From Epiperipatus broadwayi (taxonomy: Eukaryota; Onychophora; Udeonychophora; Euonychophora; Peripatidae): a DNA stretch of 64,000 nucleotides. Location: NCBI GenBank assembly GCA_028023455.1, contig JAQFVV010000142.1:665501-729500 (forward strand). The letters are read 5' to 3'. The stretch's first letter is position 1. The number at the start of each line of letters is the position of its first letter. This document shows, one piece after another, positions 61,107 to 64,000 of the stretch. Made by a program: the position numbers and the translations under genes. The notes under the pieces are model-generated. The model was given only the letters and a program-made list of their open reading frames with translations. It searched no databases and was not told the origin of the DNA.

Positions 61107-61409
61107 AAAACTACACAATATATATAATATTAAAAACTACCCACAAATTATTCACTTCCCATCCACCCTTAATATTAAAAGAACTCTTAAATAAGTTAAT
61201 TGCTTCAGAATAATAAATTTTCAATAATAAAGACTCTTTAATTCTTCTTTTGATTTCATTTCAATCAAAGAAGACAACCTTAGCTTAATCAAATTCAATA
61301 GTGTGGCCTGTATCTTTTCCATGGACATACAAAGCAGAACTAAGATATCTATTTTTAACTCTACTTTTATGAACCTTTATTCTTTCATTTAAACTCAAAC
61401 TACTCTGAC

Positions 61410-61958
61410 CTATGTAAACCTTCTTACAAATAAACAAGGAATAAAATATAATACACCAGGAATAGTTTTTCTATCAAAAACTTCTTTTGTATTATTTAAT
61501 AAATTATTCAATGTAACACCCCTTTTCCAAGCAATTTTCTTATTTCCAAACAATTTACTATTTCTATATACAATTTTATAAGAAGACAATTTAAATGGCA
61601 AAGAAATAAAATCATATTTTTCTTTAACCTTTACATCCTTACAAATATTACTATTAAATAAAATACTTTTAACAAACTTATCAGAGTATCCAACACTCAA
61701 GTAATCTTTATAAAATTGATATTTCTGAAACAAAGCTACCCCACTAGAATTATTTAATTTAATATTCCTATGACAATAATTCCTTAAAGCAGCTACTTTA
61801 TGAGATACAGACTGATAGCTATCAGGTTTAATTATAGATCTTAATTCTTTACTTTTAACTAAATGACTGCACAATAAACAATTAGTTTCTACATTTCTAA
61901 TCATCAAAAGATCTAAAAATTTTAACTTACCAAAATCTAACCCTCCTCCTTCTAACAC
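61410..61958 (-). pseudogene. PLE reverse transcriptase end plus linker, arm B-left
   Basis: A 182-codon frame. It begins after motif C with LEGGGLDFGKLKFLDLLMIR, the FLD block typical of the Penelope thumb region, then ELRSIIKPDSYQSVSHKV and NYCHRN. The linker follows, and it ends at the first GIY-YIG motif (GVLYFIPCLF) with a frame change that turns CKKIY into VRRFT and a stop. The GIY-YIG remainder follows in other frames toward 61200. Length compared with intact PLEs (often 800 residues or more) shows severe 5' truncation. Confidence 0.85.
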
Positions 61959-62310
61959 AAATTTTATAGAAGGATCAAAACAATTAAACTCATTTACAAA
62001 TCCTTTGAATTTATCATTCTCATTGATGATTGTTTATTTGTTGTTGAGAATGATAAATTGAAAGAATTTGTAAATGAGTTTAATTGTTTTGATCCTTCTA
62101 TAAAATTTGTGTTAGAAGGAGGTTAGATTTTGGTAAGTTAAAATTTTTAGATTTTTTGGTGATTAGAAATGTAGAAATCATTTAGTTAAAAGCAAAGAAT
62201 TAAGATCTATAATTAAACCTGATAGCAATCAGTCTGTATCTCATAAAATAGCTGCTTTAAGGAATTATTGTCATAGGAATACTAAATTAAATAATTCTAG
62301 TGGGGTAGCT

Positions 62311-62835
62311 TTGTTTCAGAAATATCAATTTTATAAAGATTACTTGAGTGTTGGATACTCTGATAAGTTTGTTAAAAGTATTTTATTTAATAGTAATATT
62401 TGTAAGGATGTAAAGGTTAAAGAAAAATACGATTTTATTTCTTTGCCATTTAAATTGTCTTCTTATAAAATTGTGTGTAGAAATAGTAAATTGTTTGGAA
62501 ATAAGAAAATTGCTTGGAAAAGGGGTGTTACATTGAATAATTTATTAAATAATACAAAAGAAGTTTTTGATAGAAAAATTATTCCTGGTGTAGGATATTT
62601 TATTCCTTGTTTATTTTGTAAGAAGATTTACATAGGTCAGAGTAGTTTGAGTTTAAATGAAAGAATAAAGGTTCATAAAAGTAGAGTTAAAAATAGATAT
62701 CTTAGTTCTGCTTTGTATGTCCATGGAAAAGATACAGGCCACACTATTGATTTTGATGAAGCTAATGTTGTCTTCTTTGAGAGAAATGAAATCAAAAGAA
62801 GAATTAAAGAGTCTTTATTATTGAAAATTTATTAA
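62311..62835 (+). CDS. PLE linker and GIY-YIG endonuclease, arm B-right
   Basis: A 174-codon frame, in-frame continuation of a damaged reverse transcriptase tail (62020-62310, which lost 18 bp and 3 bp relative to the left arm). The endonuclease domain is at about residues 90-174: GVGYFIPC then KKIYIGQ are the GIY and YIG motifs (first one altered to GVGY), then LNERIKVHKSR with the catalytic arginine and histidine, HTIDFDEANVVF, and FERNEIKRRIKESLL with the metal-binding glutamate. GIY-YIG domains of this kind follow the reverse transcriptase in Penelope-like elements and nick the target DNA. The reading frame is intact across the domain, but without its reverse transcriptase it is probably not autonomous; the ATG is internal. 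Confidence 0.85.
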   Translation: MFQKYQFYKDYLSVGYSDKFVKSILFNSNICKDVKVKEKYDFISLPFKLSSYKIVCRNSKLFGNKKIAWKRGVTLNNLLNNTKEVFDRKIIPGVGYFIPCLFCKKIYIGQSSLSLNERIKVHKSRVKNRYLSSALYVHGKDTGHTIDFDEANVVFFERNEIKRRIKESLLLKIY

Positions 62836-62940
62836 TCTGAAGAAATTAACTTATTTAAGAGTTCTTTTAATATTAAGGGTGGATGGGAAGTGAATGGATT
62901 TGTGGGTAGTTTTTAATATTTTATATATTGTGTAGTTTTT

Positions 62941-63000
62941 GTAGTTCTTTACACTTGAGAAGTCTGCTTGTAGCAGTGAAACCTTAGGTTGTATTTTAAA
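62941..63000 (+). ncRNA. Degenerate hammerhead of PLE arm B-right
   Basis: ACACTTGAGA, stem II CTGC/GCAG with a TTGTA loop, GAAAC, helix III ACC-TTA-GGT, then T. Best preserved of the four for helices II and III, but the first core motif is one base short. Confidence 0.6.
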
Positions 63001-63050
63001 ATTATTTTTTATGCTGGTCTGGTTTAATTTTGGATTTGGGGTAGTTTTGA

Positions 63051-64000
63051 TTTTATATATATATATATAGTAACCATATATTTTAGCATAAAATATAATA
63101 ATTGATGTAACTAATATAAAAAATTTCTCTATCTTCTTTGGTGATTTGATTGGCTTGATTTGCACTTTGAACAGATTACTCTCTTATATTATTTAATAAA
63201 TTTAAATTTGCTTCATTCCATATACTAATTCATATCAAAATGTTTAACTTTTTTAAAATTTTAACAACACATTAAATTTTGGTAAAATAGTATTAAAATA
63301 TAATATTTTGTTTTATTTGTTTAAAATGATCTTAAAAATTATTTCATTTGAATTAACAAAACCATTTGTTCAATTAAAATAAATTATTAAAAATAAATAC
63401 AGTAATTACGTATGCATCTCAATGTAAAAAAAAGAAAAGAGCGCGAGTTTAAGAGCAGATCGTCTGTTAGTTTGCTTTTGGAGGGAGAAGAAGGAAAAGA
63501 AAATGGTAAAAAGGCAAATGGTGTAAATTTGATAAGCTTATTTTAAAATAGTTAACAAGTAAACGGATTACTACAAATTTTCTATAAACGTAAAAATAAC
63601 ATTGTGGTATTTAATTATAAGATGAATTGCTAAATTTAAAAGTCTGTTCAAGTCGGCTGGCCAAGTGGATCAAATCACCGGTAATAATTTCCCAATATTA
63701 CATTTAAAATGTTGGAGCTACCCAGTTTAAAAGAATTAATTGCAAGAGTTTGGTATGTTTTAAAATGTTTATTGTTCTACAATTTGAAAAAATTAAATAA
63801 GTATTTTAATTACAGAAGTTTTATAAATATGAAAATTTGCTTTTTAAAAAAAAAGAAGTTTAAATTAAAGTAAAATGTTAAAGTTATCAACATAGTTTAA
63901 TATTTCCATTTTCTAATTCTAATAAAAATATAGTATTGATTGATATTTAACTTTATAATGCCAGTAAAATATTTGCTAGTTAATTTTGTTTGCCATTTGG
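63051..64000. other. AT-rich end of window
   Basis: A (TA)n run follows the PLE. A lysine/glutamate/serine-rich plus frame at about 63424-63545 is open but lacks splice signals. At 63650-63675 a tRNA-A-box-like GGCTGGCCAAGTGG occurs without a B box. Confidence 0.4.

Larger units (their letters stand above)
60963..63050. mobile_element. Penelope-like element, inverted pair B
   Basis: Two long arms, 62021 to 60963 (minus) and 62046 to 63050 (plus), are inverted copies about 1 kb each with a 24 bp centre (62022-62045). The centre belongs to the right arm and encodes the reverse transcriptase motif C (IDD). Each arm then encodes the end of the reverse transcriptase, the linker and the GIY-YIG endonuclease, followed by a 3' UTR with a degenerate hammerhead. 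The outer ends both abut (TA)n. Both copies are 5'-truncated and lack most of the reverse transcriptase. Confidence 0.92.

Noticed and set aside
63650-63675. tRNA gene (A-box-like GGCTGGCCAAGTGG)
   Set aside because: No B box, acceptor or anticodon stem pairing can be found downstream.

Overview
The window looks like intergenic or intronic DNA from a metazoan genome. It is strongly AT-rich, has many (TA)n microsatellites, no dense genes, and many decayed retroelements. The mix is RTE-type LINEs, Penelope-like elements (PLEs) with a GIY-YIG domain, tRNA-derived SINEs, a C2H2 zinc-finger remnant and one apparent class B GPCR exon. This would fit a lophotrochozoan such as a cephalopod mollusc. 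That assignment is inference only; an arthropod is not excluded.

Layout. 1-3.5 kb: AT-rich DNA and a broken RTE LINE. 3.66-8.36 kb: a complete minus-strand LTR element with two 1.5 kb LTRs, primer-binding site, polypurine tract and only a gag gene. 8.4-16.3 kb: a SINE, a decayed zinc-finger gene (minus), a possible 63 bp exon, and a LINE 3' end with a zf-RVT motif and target-site duplications. 16.8-18.5 kb: four near-identical 415 bp tandem repeats. 21.5-23.6 kb: the best RTE copy. 25-35 kb: SINEs, hairpin elements, fold-back elements and a hAT transposase remnant. 43.1-49.2 kb: an inverted PLE pair followed by an RTE copy split by unrelated DNA. 51.4-53.2 kb: a minisatellite and SINE-like repeats that carry hammerhead ribozyme motifs. 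53.92-54.12 kb: the best host-gene exon (minus). 56-59 kb: a cluster of another repeat family. 61-63 kb: a second, larger inverted PLE pair.

Most interesting signal. Hammerhead-type motifs occur in three unrelated repeat families here. (i) A tRNA-like SINE of about 229 nt monomer length has a nearly complete type I hammerhead at 53077-53137, and relatives lie at 52.6 kb and, in a sister subfamily, at 11.45 and 29.1 kb. (ii) The 3' region of all four PLE arms carries a degenerate hammerhead. (iii) A 56-59 kb repeat family has a minimal-helix-III version. Hammerheads in PLEs and in tRNA-like repeats are known from other animals; their co-occurrence suggests that PLE machinery could mobilise the small ribozyme-bearing repeats. 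That link is inference.

Apart from the two candidate exons, no intact host protein-coding gene is visible. Most of the sequence is ancient transposon debris or has no recognisable content.
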